Assembly: GCA_041645495.1 (NCBI GenBank)
Contig: JBAZPZ010000002.1
Span: forward strand, 14,974-78,973
Length of the DNA: 64,000 nt
Direction of reading: 5' to 3'
From: 0-14-0-20-45-22 sp041645495
GTDB lineage: Bacteria; Fidelibacterota; UBA2242
Part shown: in pieces, positions 7,902 through 16,626 of the stretch
Position numbering within the stretch: position 1 is the first letter of the stretch
Layout: each line of letters begins with the position of its first letter
Translations under genes and position numbers: made by a program
The notes under the pieces: generated by a model
The model's database searches: none
What the model was told of the DNA's origin: nothing
What the model saw: only the letters and a program-made list of their open reading frames with translations

Positions 7902-8822
7902 ATGAGCGATAGAAAAACCAAATATCTTCAATTTTTTGTTCTGTGCCTGATCTGGAGTACGACGTGGGGAATGATTAAAATCGGCGCGGAAGAAACACCG
8001 CCGATGGTCGGCCTCGCCATCCGGTTTATCATTGCCTCGGTAATCCTTTTTTCGATCATTTTCGTCAAAAGGCGGAAAATTCCCCTCGACAAGTCTTCAG
8101 TCATTACCTATCTGATCGCCGGAATTTTCAGCCAGACGCTGAGTTATTACTGCACCTATTGGGGCACGCAATTCGTGACCAGCGGATTGTCGGCGATTCT
8201 CTGGGCGACGATGCCGCTGACGGTTGGCGTCTTCGCTCATTTCATGATTCCTGAAGAGCGGCTGAATTGGGTTCGCGTCGGCTCCGTCTGTGTTTCGATT
8301 TTCGGCGTGATTCTGATTCTTTCCGACCAGAAATTGGTATTCAACTGGCAGGTACTTGCGGGCGGTTTTATCGTTCTGCTTGCCGTTTTGCTGGGTTCTT
8401 TTCCGGCGGTTTATATCAAGAAGAATCAGAAGTCCGTCGATCCGCTGATGTTGACGGCGATGTCGCTGGGAATCGCGGCCGTCTGTCACTCGGTCGGCGC
8501 GCTGGCGACAGGTCAGTGGCAAGAAATGAGCTGGGATTTGAAAAACCTCGGTGCCGCCGCTTATCTCGGTATATTCGGTTCGGCAACGGCGTTTTTCATC
8601 TATTATTCCCTGCTGAGGAAAATTTCTGTCATCAAACTTTCATTCATCAATTTCGTCACACCGGTTTTTGCCGCCGGATTGGGCTGGCTGTTTTTGAGCG
8701 AACTGATCACGTTTCGTGAAATCGTCGGAACGATCGTCATTCTTGCCGGACTCTTTTTCTTTGATTTTCGGAAATATTTGACTTTCCTTCAAACCTGTTT
8801 AACGAGAGAGCAGAAATCATGA
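7902..8822 (+). CDS. EamA/DMT-family inner-membrane transporter
   Basis: 306 residues with about ten hydrophobic helices in two repeated halves, the EamA/RhaT drug-metabolite transporter pattern. The first half opens LCLIWSTTWGMIKIGAEETPP and the second carries the matching LGIFGSATAFFIYYSLL and FVTPVFAAGLGWLFLSE motifs. Substrate cannot be told from sequence; relatives export amino acids or metabolites. The stop overlaps the radA start as ATGA, so the two genes are translationally coupled although functionally unrelated. Confidence 0.85.
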   Translation: MSDRKTKYLQFFVLCLIWSTTWGMIKIGAEETPPMVGLAIRFIIASVILFSIIFVKRRKIPLDKSSVITYLIAGIFSQTLSYYCTYWGTQFVTSGLSAILWATMPLTVGVFAHFMIPEERLNWVRVGSVCVSIFGVILILSDQKLVFNWQVLAGGFIVLLAVLLGSFPAVYIKKNQKSVDPLMLTAMSLGIAAVCHSVGALATGQWQEMSWDLKNLGAAAYLGIFGSATAFFIYYSLLRKISVIKLSFINFVTPVFAAGLGWLFLSELITFREIVGTIVILAGLFFFDFRKYLTFLQTCLTREQKS

Positions 8823-10168
8823 ACGTCAAGACAAAAATTGCCTATGTCTGTACGGCGTGCGGTTCCGTTCAGCCGAAATGGTCGGGAAAATGTCCCGAAT
8901 GCGGCGCGTGGAATGAGATGGTCGAAGAAAAGGTCGTCAAACGGCCGGAAAAAATGACCGCTGGATCAAGGCGCGAGCCACAGCCGCTGATAGCCGCGAC
9001 AACGACGAAAATCGAGCGCTCCATGACGGGAATCGAGGAATTCGACCGCGTGCTGGGCGGCGGATTTGTCAACGGCTCGGTTATTCTCATCAGCGGCGAA
9101 CCTGGCATCGGCAAATCGACGATCATTCTTCAGGTGCTGGAAAAGTTGAAAGGCGACAAATTCCTGTATTTCACCGGCGAAGAGTCGGAAGAGCAGATTC
9201 GTCTCCGCGCCGAACGTCTGACTATCCGCGACCCGCGCATCTGGATCGCTTCGGAAAACAATCTGGAAAATATTTTATACCAAATGGAAACTCACCGTCC
9301 GGCCGCCATCGTCATCGATTCGGTTCAGACGGTTTATTCCGACGCCTACGAAAACGTTCCGGGAAGCGTGACGCAGGTGCGCGAATGTGCCGGGCGACTG
9401 TTGCGAAAGGCCAAAGAACTCGGCATCATCGCCGTTTTCATCGGACATATCACAAAAGACGGAATGATCGCCGGGCCGAAAGTGCTGGAGCATTTGGTCG
9501 ATACCGTTCTGTATCTCGAAGGCGACAAGCAGAACTTTTATCGTTTATTGAGGTCGATGAAGAATCGTTTCGGCTCAACGAACGAAGTCGGGATTTTCGA
9601 GATGAAGGAGACCGGACTGATTCCAGTCGGAAATCCGTCGCATTTCTTTTTGTCCGAAAGACGCGAGCATGTCGCCGGTTCCGCGATTGCGGTCAGCATG
9701 GAAGGCACGCGTCCTTTTCTGATCGAGGTGCAGGCGCTGGTGACGCAGACGACGTACGGAACGCCGCAGAGAACGGCGAATGGAATCGATTATCGTCGGC
9801 TGGCTATGCTGATTGCCGTCTTGGAAAAGCGCGCCGGTTTCCCGCTCCGCACTCAGGACGTATTCGTCAATCTGGTCGGCGGTTTGAAAATCGACGAGAC
9901 GGCTATCAACCTCGGGTTGGTCGCGGCGATGGCTTCGAGTTTTCGTGACATTCCGCTCGATCCGATGTCGGTTTTCATCGGCGAAGTCGGATTGGTCGGC
10001 GAAGTCCGTAGCGTGCCGTTTATCGAGCAACGCGTGAAAGAAGCGGTCAAGTTCGGCTATCAGAAAATTTACGTTCCCAAACATAACCTCCGCATGTTGA
10101 AAAGCGACGGCGATTCCAAAATTTTCGGCGTCGATTCGATCAATCATCTGCTGGGAATGGTGTTGTGA
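8819..10168 (+). CDS. radA: DNA repair protein RadA (Sms)
   Basis: A RecA-like ATPase that promotes branch migration and processing of recombination intermediates. It has an N-terminal C4 zinc finger (Cys11, 14, 25, 28), a Walker A motif GEPGIGKST at 93-101, the RadA-specific KNRFG motif at 248-252, and a C-terminal Lon-protease-like domain (about 300-449). Length, 449 residues, is normal. The start overlaps the preceding transporter stop. The TGA stop at 10166-10168 runs directly into the GT-rich tandem array, which would therefore be at the 3' end of the radA message. Confidence 0.96.
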   Translation: MNVKTKIAYVCTACGSVQPKWSGKCPECGAWNEMVEEKVVKRPEKMTAGSRREPQPLIAATTTKIERSMTGIEEFDRVLGGGFVNGSVILISGEPGIGKSTIILQVLEKLKGDKFLYFTGEESEEQIRLRAERLTIRDPRIWIASENNLENILYQMETHRPAAIVIDSVQTVYSDAYENVPGSVTQVRECAGRLLRKAKELGIIAVFIGHITKDGMIAGPKVLEHLVDTVLYLEGDKQNFYRLLRSMKNRFGSTNEVGIFEMKETGLIPVGNPSHFFLSERREHVAGSAIAVSMEGTRPFLIEVQALVTQTTYGTPQRTANGIDYRRLAMLIAVLEKRAGFPLRTQDVFVNLVGGLKIDETAINLGLVAAMASSFRDIPLDPMSVFIGEVGLVGEVRSVPFIEQRVKEAVKFGYQKIYVPKHNLRMLKSDGDSKIFGVDSINHLLGMVL

Positions 10169-10723
10169 TTGGGTTGGATAGGTTGATTGGGTTGGATTAG
10201 GTTGATTGGGTTGATTAGGTTGATTGGGTTGGATTAGGTTGATTGGGTTGGATTAGGTAGGATTAGGTTGATTAGGTTGATTAGGTTGATTGGGTTGGAT
10301 TAGGTTGATTAGGTTGATTGGGTTGATTAGGTTGATTGGGTTGATTAGGTTGATTGGGTTGAATAGTTGAATAGGTTGATTGGGTTGGATTAGGTTGATT
10401 AGGTTGATTAGGTTGATTAGGTTGATTGGGTTGGATTAGGTTGATTAGGTTGATTAGGTTGATTAGGTTGATTAGGTTGATTGGGTTGGATTAGGTAGGA
10501 TTAGGTTGATTAGGTTGAATAGTTGAATAGTTGAATAGGTTGATTAGGTTGATTGGGTTGGATTAGGTTGATTGGGTTGATTAGGTTGATTGGGTTGATT
10601 AGGTTGATTAGGTTGATTGGGTTGGATTAGGTTGATTGGGTTGATTAGGTTGATTGGGTTGATTAGGTTGATTGGGTTGGATTAGGTAGGATTAGGTTGA
10701 TTAGGTTGATTAGGTTGATTGGG
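10167..10723 (+). repeat. GT-rich minisatellite array without cytosine on the + strand
   Basis: About 557 bases of short tandem units, mainly the 9-mers TTAGGTTGA and TTGGGTTGA with 10-base (TTGGGTTGGA) and 8- to 9-base (TAGGTAGGA, ATAGTTGA) variants. No C occurs on the + strand from 10152 to 10724. The rare variant GGATTAGGTAGGATTAGG recurs near 10250, 10489 and 10679, showing higher-order duplication. GG or GGG recurs every nine bases or so, compatible with G-quadruplex formation. Units of 9, 10 and 8 break any reading frame, so it is not coding. It separates radA from tgt. There are no unique spacers, so it is not a CRISPR array. Confidence 0.95.
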
Positions 10724-10782
10724 ACTGTTGGATTTGGGGTAAAGTAGGGTTAATGTAATGGGTAAGGTTGTTTTTGAAGTTG

Positions 10783-10823
10783 TCTCCGTGATCTCTGCAT
10801 TCTCTGCGAACTCCGCGGTTAAG
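10783..10823 (+). repeat. dispersed CGCAGAG-type intergenic repeat, copy 3
   Basis: CTCCGTGATCTCTGCATTCT, then CTGCGAACTCCGCGGTTAA, lies between the GT-rich array and the tgt start codon at 10846. It matches copies at 158-212 (inverted) and 281-320. The remaining bases between 10724 and 10845 contain no recognisable gene; the tgt promoter probably lies here. Confidence 0.55.
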
Positions 10824-10845
10824 AGATGGGTTTATCGGATCGTAG

Positions 10846-12051
10846 ATGAACTTTAACATTTTATCCAAAGATGCCAATTCTCTCGCTCGCGCGTGCCGGT
10901 TTGAAACCGACCACGGCGCCGTCGAGACGCCGATTTTTATGCCGGTTGGAACGCATGGTGTCGTCAAGACTTTGACGCCTGTGGAATTGGACGACTGTCG
11001 GGCGCAGATAATACTTGGCAATACGTATCATCTGTTTTTGCGGCCGGGATTGGAAGTCATTCAGGGCGCGGGCGGATTGCATCGATTCAACGGCTGGAAA
11101 AAACCGATTCTGACCGATAGCGGCGGTTTTCAGGTTTTCAGCCTGTCGCATCTCGGTAAAATCACCGACGAGGAAGTAAAATTTCGTTCGCACATCGACG
11201 GAACGGAATACACATTGTCGCCGGAAATCTCGATGGAAATCCAGAACAAGCTCGGCTCCGACATCATCATGGCGTTCGACGAGTGCACGCCGTATCCGTG
11301 CGATTACGAATACGCCAAACAATCGCTGAAACGGACGCACGAATGGGAACACCGCTCGAAAATCCATTTTGACAAATTGAAACCGCTTTACGGGCATCGG
11401 CAATTTCTATTCGGAATCGTTCAGGGAAGTGTTTATCCCGATCTTCGGCAGGAGAGCATCGAGACGCTGAGTCAATTGGATTTCGACGGATACGCCGTCG
11501 GCGGACTCGCTGTCGGCGAACCGAAGGAAAAAATGTACGAAATGCTGGGACAGATTTCGCCGAACCTGCCGGAAAACGCGCCGCATTATCTGATGGGCGT
11601 CGGCAAACCGGAAGATATCATTCACGGCATCGCGCTGGGAATCGACATGTTCGACTGCGTTCTGCCATCCCGGAATGCGCGGAACGGAATGCTTTATACA
11701 TGGAACGGACGAATCGTCCTCAAACAATCGCAGTATCGGATGGATTTCAACCCGCCGGACGAACGATGCGACTGCTATGCGTGCCGCAATTTTTCCAGAG
11801 CGTATCTGCGCCATCTGTATATGATTGGCGAGATGACCGGTTTGCGGCTCAATACGCTTCACAATATTCATTTCTTTCTGGAATTGGCGGCGAAGGCGCG
11901 CGAGTCGATCCGAAATGGCGTTTTCGGTGAATTTCAGGCGGAGTTTTTCCGCAATTATCCCGAGGAACCTGACCACTGGGAAGCGAATGTCATTCACCGG
12001 GAAGAGCGCCGAAAGAAACATCTTGAGGAAAATGCCGACAGAAGTGAGTAA
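10846..12051 (+). CDS. tgt: tRNA-guanine transglycosylase (queuine tRNA-ribosyltransferase)
   Basis: Exchanges G34 of tRNAs for Asp, Asn, His and Tyr with the queuosine precursor preQ1. Family motifs include FMPVGTHGVVKTLTP, TDSGGFQVFSL and GLAVGEPKEKM. The zinc site is intact: Cys308, Cys310, Cys313 and His339. Length of 401 residues is slightly above the usual ~375 because of a charged C-terminal tail. The partner genes queA, queC-E and queG are not in the window. In many bacteria tgt sits next to queA and yajC; here yajC follows after nadA-nadB. Confidence 0.95.
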   Translation: MNFNILSKDANSLARACRFETDHGAVETPIFMPVGTHGVVKTLTPVELDDCRAQIILGNTYHLFLRPGLEVIQGAGGLHRFNGWKKPILTDSGGFQVFSLSHLGKITDEEVKFRSHIDGTEYTLSPEISMEIQNKLGSDIIMAFDECTPYPCDYEYAKQSLKRTHEWEHRSKIHFDKLKPLYGHRQFLFGIVQGSVYPDLRQESIETLSQLDFDGYAVGGLAVGEPKEKMYEMLGQISPNLPENAPHYLMGVGKPEDIIHGIALGIDMFDCVLPSRNARNGMLYTWNGRIVLKQSQYRMDFNPPDERCDCYACRNFSRAYLRHLYMIGEMTGLRLNTLHNIHFFLELAAKARESIRNGVFGEFQAEFFRNYPEEPDHWEANVIHREERRKKHLEENADRSE

Positions 12052-12124
12052 GTTATGGCGATGAAATTTGAAAGTATTTGGAGTTCGTCGAGAGCCAACC
12101 GGAAATGAAAAGGCAATTGGTTAA

Positions 12125-13213
12125 ATGGATATAAATGTTTCCTTCCCGCCTGAGGAATATTTCAGGCTGACAAATGAGGAAATCGACGGGCGAATCCTGG
12201 CCGCCAAATCGGTACTCGGCGATTCGCTGTTCATTCTCGGCCATCACTATCAACGCGACGAAGTGATCCGCTATGCGGACGCAGTCGGCGATTCATTTGG
12301 ACTGTCTAAAAAAGCCGCGCAGACTTCGGCGAAATTTATCGTTTTTTGCGGCGTGCATTTTATGGCTGAAACCGCTGACATCGTCACGGCGCCGGATCAA
12401 AAAGTTTTTATGCCGGACGTGACAGCCGGATGTTCGCTTGCCGATATGGCGAATATCGATCAGGTCGAAAAAGCGTGGCAGAAAATCAACTTTTTCAATC
12501 CGAAGAAAACGATTCCGATCACGTACATCAATTCGAGCGTCGCGTTGAAAGCCTTTTGCGGAAAGAACGACGGCATTGTCTGCACGTCGTCGAACGCCCA
12601 AAAAGCGCTGGAATGGGCCTGGGCGCGCGGCGAGCGGATTTTCTTCTTTCCGGATCAGTTTCTCGGACTGAATACGGCTTATCGGATGGGCGTTCCGCTG
12701 GAGCAGATTTTAGTGTGGAATCAGGACAAACCGTTCGGTGGACATTCCAAACCGGCGATCGAAAAATCCCGGTTGATCCTCTGGAACGGTTCCTGTTGTG
12801 TGCATCAGGAATTCAGCAAGGAACATATCGATTTGCTTCGGCGGGAAGATCCGGCGATTCAAATCATTTCGCATCCGGAATGCAATTTCGACGTCGTGCA
12901 AAGTTCCGATTTCGTCGGAAGCACGGAATACATTATCCGAAAGATTTCCGAAAGCCCGGACAGAACGCATTGGGGCGTTGGGACTGAAAAGAATTTGGTC
13001 AACCGCCTGAAGAACCGTTTCCCGAACAAGAAGATCGTCTTTTTACAAAATTACGAGCCGTTCTGCGTCTCGATGTCGCAAACGACCGCCGTTCATTTGC
13101 TCTACGTTCTGGAGAATTTGGCGAAGGGTAGTTTGATCAATCAGGTTCTTGTCGAAAGCGAAAACCGTGAAAAAGCGCTGATGGCGCTGAATCGCATGTT
13201 GGAGTTGGCATGA
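12125..13213 (+). CDS. nadA: quinolinate synthase A
   Basis: Condenses iminoaspartate with dihydroxyacetone phosphate to quinolinate, using a [4Fe-4S] cluster. Motifs typical of NadA are GHHYQRDEVIRYADAVGDS near residue 39, FCGVHFMAETA, GCSLADMA, and HPECNFDVV near residue 260; the three candidate cluster cysteines are in FCGVHFM, CCVHQEF and HPEC. It is 362 residues, the longer NadA type. The stop overlaps the nadB start (ATGA), so the two enzymes that make quinolinate from aspartate are coupled. nadC is not in the window. Confidence 0.95.
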   Translation: MDINVSFPPEEYFRLTNEEIDGRILAAKSVLGDSLFILGHHYQRDEVIRYADAVGDSFGLSKKAAQTSAKFIVFCGVHFMAETADIVTAPDQKVFMPDVTAGCSLADMANIDQVEKAWQKINFFNPKKTIPITYINSSVALKAFCGKNDGIVCTSSNAQKALEWAWARGERIFFFPDQFLGLNTAYRMGVPLEQILVWNQDKPFGGHSKPAIEKSRLILWNGSCCVHQEFSKEHIDLLRREDPAIQIISHPECNFDVVQSSDFVGSTEYIIRKISESPDRTHWGVGTEKNLVNRLKNRFPNKKIVFLQNYEPFCVSMSQTTAVHLLYVLENLAKGSLINQVLVESENREKALMALNRMLELA

Positions 13214-14781
13214 GTCAATCGGATACGCCATTTCGCGAAACGGATGTGCTGGTGATCGGGGCCGGATTGGCCGGTTGTGCGGCGGCTTTCGCGGCGCAAA
13301 AGGCCGGACTAAGAGTCATTTTGACGACCTGTCAGGATGAATTCACCGAGTCGTCGTCGTATTATGCGCAGGGCGGAATCATTTACCGCGGCGAGAACGA
13401 CTCGATCGAGAATTTGCTGGAAGACTTTCAGCGGGCGGGCGCCGGGATCGTCAACGAGCAGGCGGTCAGACAGATTTATCGATACGGACCGGAATTCATC
13501 GAGCAAATTCTCGTCGGCGATCTTCAGATTCCGTTCAACCGAACGGATGACGGGAAAATTGCGCTGACAAAAGAGGCTTCGCATTCGATTCCACGCATCG
13601 CTTACGTAGAAGATCATACCGGCAAGGCGATTCAGGAATTGTTTTACAAAAAAATCCGCTCGCTGGAAAACGTCGAAATCCTGACTTCCGCAAGTGCGGT
13701 CGATCTCATCACACTTGCGCACCATTCGCTGAATCAGTTGCATATTTACGAACCGAGCACCTGTGCCGGCGCTTATATTTATTTTCAGAAAGAAAACGAG
13801 GTGCGCTCGATTCTTGCGAAGCAGACGATTCTGGCGACCGGCGGACTCGGTCGGCTTTACCTGCATTCGTCCAATCCGCATCATGCGAGAGGCGACGGTT
13901 ACGCGATGGCTTACCGGGCAGGTGCGCGCATCATGAACATGGAATATGTCCAGTTTCATCCAACGACACTTTTTTCCAACGACGACGAGCGGTTTCTGAT
14001 CACCGAGGCAATGCGCGGCGAGGGCGGAATTCTTCGGAACAACGCCGGAGAAGATTTTATGAAGCGGTACGATTCCGCCGGTTCGCTTGCACCGCGGGAT
14101 GTCGTCGCGCGAAGCATCATTCATGAAATGAGCAACACCGGCACGCCGTACGTTCTGCTCGATATTACGTATCGGGACGCCGATTGGATCAAACACCGTT
14201 TTCCGATCATTTGTCAGAAATGTCTCGAAGTGAAAGTCGATATCACCAAAGAAGGAATTCCGGTCGTTCCCGCGGCTCATTATGAATGCGGTGGCGTCGC
14301 GACCGACATGCTGGCAAATACGACGATTCGCCGACTCAAAGCCATCGGCGAAGTCGCCTGCACCGGCTTGCATGGCGCAAACCGGCTCGCCAGCAGTTCG
14401 CTTCTCGAATGTCTGGTTTTCGGAACGCTTGCCGGGCGTGATTGCTCCGAACGGATTCGGCAAAACAAGATCGTCACACCGCAGATCGCCAAATGGAAAA
14501 TCGAATACGAACCGCTCGATCCCGACCTTTTGCGGCAGGATCGGTTGACGCTGAAACATACGATGTGGAATTACGTCGGGATCGTCCGAAATGCCAAAAA
14601 ATTGGAACGCGCCTACGGAATTTTGTATCGGTTGAAACAGGACATCGATCAATTTTACGCGCACAGTCAATTAAACGATGATTTATTGGGACTCCGAAAC
14701 GCCGCAACAACGGCGATGTTGGTATTGCACGCGGCCACTTTGCATAAGGGAAGTTGCGGTTGCCATTATCGGGTCGATTGA
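13210..14781 (+). CDS. nadB: L-aspartate oxidase
   Basis: FAD flavoprotein that oxidises L-aspartate to iminoaspartate for NadA. It begins with a Rossmann FAD motif, DVLVIGAGLAGCAAAFAAQKAG, and carries the SSYYAQGGI, HARGDGYAMAYRAGA, EYVQFHPTTLF and TRGEGG-like (AMRGEGGIL) motifs of the NadB/succinate dehydrogenase flavoprotein family, with the C-terminal helical domain (about 430-523) present. Full length at 523 residues. Start overlaps nadA; the yajC gene follows 33 bases later. Confidence 0.95.
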   Translation: MSQSDTPFRETDVLVIGAGLAGCAAAFAAQKAGLRVILTTCQDEFTESSSYYAQGGIIYRGENDSIENLLEDFQRAGAGIVNEQAVRQIYRYGPEFIEQILVGDLQIPFNRTDDGKIALTKEASHSIPRIAYVEDHTGKAIQELFYKKIRSLENVEILTSASAVDLITLAHHSLNQLHIYEPSTCAGAYIYFQKENEVRSILAKQTILATGGLGRLYLHSSNPHHARGDGYAMAYRAGARIMNMEYVQFHPTTLFSNDDERFLITEAMRGEGGILRNNAGEDFMKRYDSAGSLAPRDVVARSIIHEMSNTGTPYVLLDITYRDADWIKHRFPIICQKCLEVKVDITKEGIPVVPAAHYECGGVATDMLANTTIRRLKAIGEVACTGLHGANRLASSSLLECLVFGTLAGRDCSERIRQNKIVTPQIAKWKIEYEPLDPDLLRQDRLTLKHTMWNYVGIVRNAKKLERAYGILYRLKQDIDQFYAHSQLNDDLLGLRNAATTAMLVLHAATLHKGSCGCHYRVD

Positions 14782-14814
14782 GTTATATTAATAGTCAATA
14801 AAAATGGAGGTAAC

Positions 14815-15150
14815 GTGAATTCAGTACTTTATGCAATGGGTGGAGCCGGTCAACAACAGGGCGCTCCGAGCGGAAATCCGCTTTTGTCTCTGCTACCGTT
14901 TTTGCTGATTATCGTCGTGATGTATCTGCTGATGATTCGTCCGCAGGCGAAAAAGCAAAAAGTGAAACAGAGGATGCTCCAGGATTTGAAACCGGGAGAC
15001 GACATCCTGACCATTGGCGGCATTTATGGCAAGATCGAAGGCGTTCGCGAGAAGGAAGGACTCCTGATCGTTAAAATCGCGAAAGACGTGAAAGTTACGA
15101 TCTCCCGTTCCGCCGTCGCCGATAAGACAACCGAAAAAATGGTGGCGTAG
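14815..15150 (+). CDS. yajC: preprotein translocase accessory subunit YajC
   Basis: Single-pass membrane protein associated with SecDF-YidC. One transmembrane helix (about residues 25-43, SLLPFLLIIVVMYLLMIRP) is followed by the conserved RPQAKKQKVKQRMLQDLKPGDDILTIGGIYGKI-type region. The start is GTG at 14815, supported by GGAGGT at 14806-14811. secD and secF, the usual neighbours, are not in the window. It heads a tight block that runs to hflX. Confidence 0.92.
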   Translation: MNSVLYAMGGAGQQQGAPSGNPLLSLLPFLLIIVVMYLLMIRPQAKKQKVKQRMLQDLKPGDDILTIGGIYGKIEGVREKEGLLIVKIAKDVKVTISRSAVADKTTEKMVA

Positions 15151-15155
15151 CGCTT

Positions 15156-15689
15156 ATGTCTCTTCTTAGAATTCAATTGTACGGCAGTCCGATTCTGAAT
15201 TCGAAGACTGCCAAAGTCGAAACGCTTCCGCCGGATTTTTCGCAAATTCTCGACGATATGTTTGAAACGATGTACGCCGACGACGGTATCGGACTTTCGG
15301 CCAATCAGGTCGGAATTCCGCTGAGTTTTTTCGTAGCCGACTTTTCTCTTCACGATGAAAACGGCAGAAAGATGGTCTTTATCAACCCGGAAATTCTCGA
15401 ATATCAGGGCGAAGTCGCGGCTGATGAAGGCTGTCTCAGCGTGCCGGAAATTCGCGAAGAGGTGATCCGCGCCGAGAAGATCAAGGTTCGTTATGAAAAC
15501 GTCGAGCGAAATGTTCACACTGAAGAATTTTCCGGTTATTACGCCCGTGTAGTTCAGCACGAGACAGACCACCTGAGCGGCATCTACTTCGTCGATCGCA
15601 TCAGCCGGTTGAAGCGAAGTTTCATTGCATCCAAATTAAAACGCATCGCCGCCGATGCCAAAAAAGGAGTGACGGTTCAGGTCAGTTAA
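15156..15689 (+). CDS. def: peptide deformylase
   Basis: Removes the formyl group from new proteins. All three family motifs are present: GIGLSANQVG (44-53; the usual A after GxGL is S here), EGCLSVP with metal ligand Cys93, and QHETDHLSG with His135 and His139 as ligands and Glu136 catalytic. It is 177 residues, normal length. It lies five bases after yajC and seven before fmt, whose product adds the formyl group that Def removes. Confidence 0.96.
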   Translation: MSLLRIQLYGSPILNSKTAKVETLPPDFSQILDDMFETMYADDGIGLSANQVGIPLSFFVADFSLHDENGRKMVFINPEILEYQGEVAADEGCLSVPEIREEVIRAEKIKVRYENVERNVHTEEFSGYYARVVQHETDHLSGIYFVDRISRLKRSFIASKLKRIAADAKKGVTVQVS

Positions 15690-15696
15690 CGCCGGT

Positions 15697-16626
15697 ATGA
15701 AGATCGTCTTCATGGGAACGCCAGAATTTGCTATTCCGTCGCTGAAAGCGCTCGCCGAATCGCGTCACACGGTTCTCGCCGTCGTGACCGCTACGGATAC
15801 CGAAAAAGGACGCGGATTGAAGATTCAGGAACCGCCCGTTAAAACGTTGGCGAAGGAACTCGGCTTGCCTGTCTTTCAGCCAGCGGATTTGAAATCCCCG
15901 GAATTTATCGGGCAGATGAAGAATCTGTGCGCCGATCTGTTTGTCGTCGTTGCGTTCCGCATTCTGCCGGTCGATTTGCTGGAGGTTCCGCGGCTCGGTT
16001 CGGTCAATCTGCACGCTTCGTTGCTCCCGAAATATCGTGGCGCGGCTCCGATCAACTGGGCGATCATCAACGGAGAGAAAGAAACCGGGCTGACGATTTT
16101 TCGCATTCAGGCGCGGGTCGATACCGGCGATATTCTTTTTCAGGAAAAAATGCCGATCCTGCCGGAAGACACGTTCGGCTCACTCTACGAAAAACTGTCC
16201 CGGTTGGGCGGCGAATCGCTCGTGCGCATCGTGAATGCGCTCGAAGAAAACTGTCTCGCACCGATTCCGCAGCGACACGAATTGGCGACTCAGGCGCCGA
16301 AAATTTTTCCCGAGATGGGAGAGATCGACTGGAAAAAAGATGCTTTTTCGATTAAAAATCAGATCCATGGACTTTCGCCCACACCCGGCGCGTACTCCTT
16401 TTTCCGCAAGAAACGCATCAAGTTTTTATCGGCGGCCATCGAAACCGGCGACGATTCAAATGCGACCGGCGCCATCGTCCTCCGTGAGAAAAACCGGCTG
16501 GGAATCCAAACCGGCGACGGTGTTTTGTTTCCAAAGGAAGTTCAGGCGGAAGGGAAAAAACCGCTTCCGATCGTTGAATTCCTACGCGGTTTTCCGGGCC
16601 GGATAGGAGAAGCATTTTCCGAATGA
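15697..16626 (+). CDS. fmt: methionyl-tRNA formyltransferase
   Basis: Formylates Met-tRNAfMet using 10-formyltetrahydrofolate. The N-terminal formyltransferase domain opens MKIVFMGTPEFAIPSL and has the folate-site motif SLLPKYRGAAPINWAI near residues 108-123; a C-terminal OB-like domain follows (about 205-309). Its stop overlaps the rsmB start (ATGA). The order def-fmt-rsmB is widely conserved. Confidence 0.96.
   Translation: MKIVFMGTPEFAIPSLKALAESRHTVLAVVTATDTEKGRGLKIQEPPVKTLAKELGLPVFQPADLKSPEFIGQMKNLCADLFVVVAFRILPVDLLEVPRLGSVNLHASLLPKYRGAAPINWAIINGEKETGLTIFRIQARVDTGDILFQEKMPILPEDTFGSLYEKLSRLGGESLVRIVNALEENCLAPIPQRHELATQAPKIFPEMGEIDWKKDAFSIKNQIHGLSPTPGAYSFFRKKRIKFLSAAIETGDDSNATGAIVLREKNRLGIQTGDGVLFPKEVQAEGKKPLPIVEFLRGFPGRIGEAFSE

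Noticed and set aside
10167..10723. CRISPR array or telomere-like repeat
   Set aside because: There are no unique spacers, units are only 8-10 bases and run head to tail, and the array is internal between radA and tgt with genes continuing on both sides.
10710..11021. Leftward open frame over the tgt start
   Set aside because: It is antisense to the well-supported tgt gene, has no ribosome site or recognisable product, and enters the repeat edge.
13309..14670. 453-codon leftward frame inside nadB
   Set aside because: Antisense shadow of a full-length, motif-complete nadB; composition rich in Arg/Phe/Asp typical of reversed frames and no start signal.
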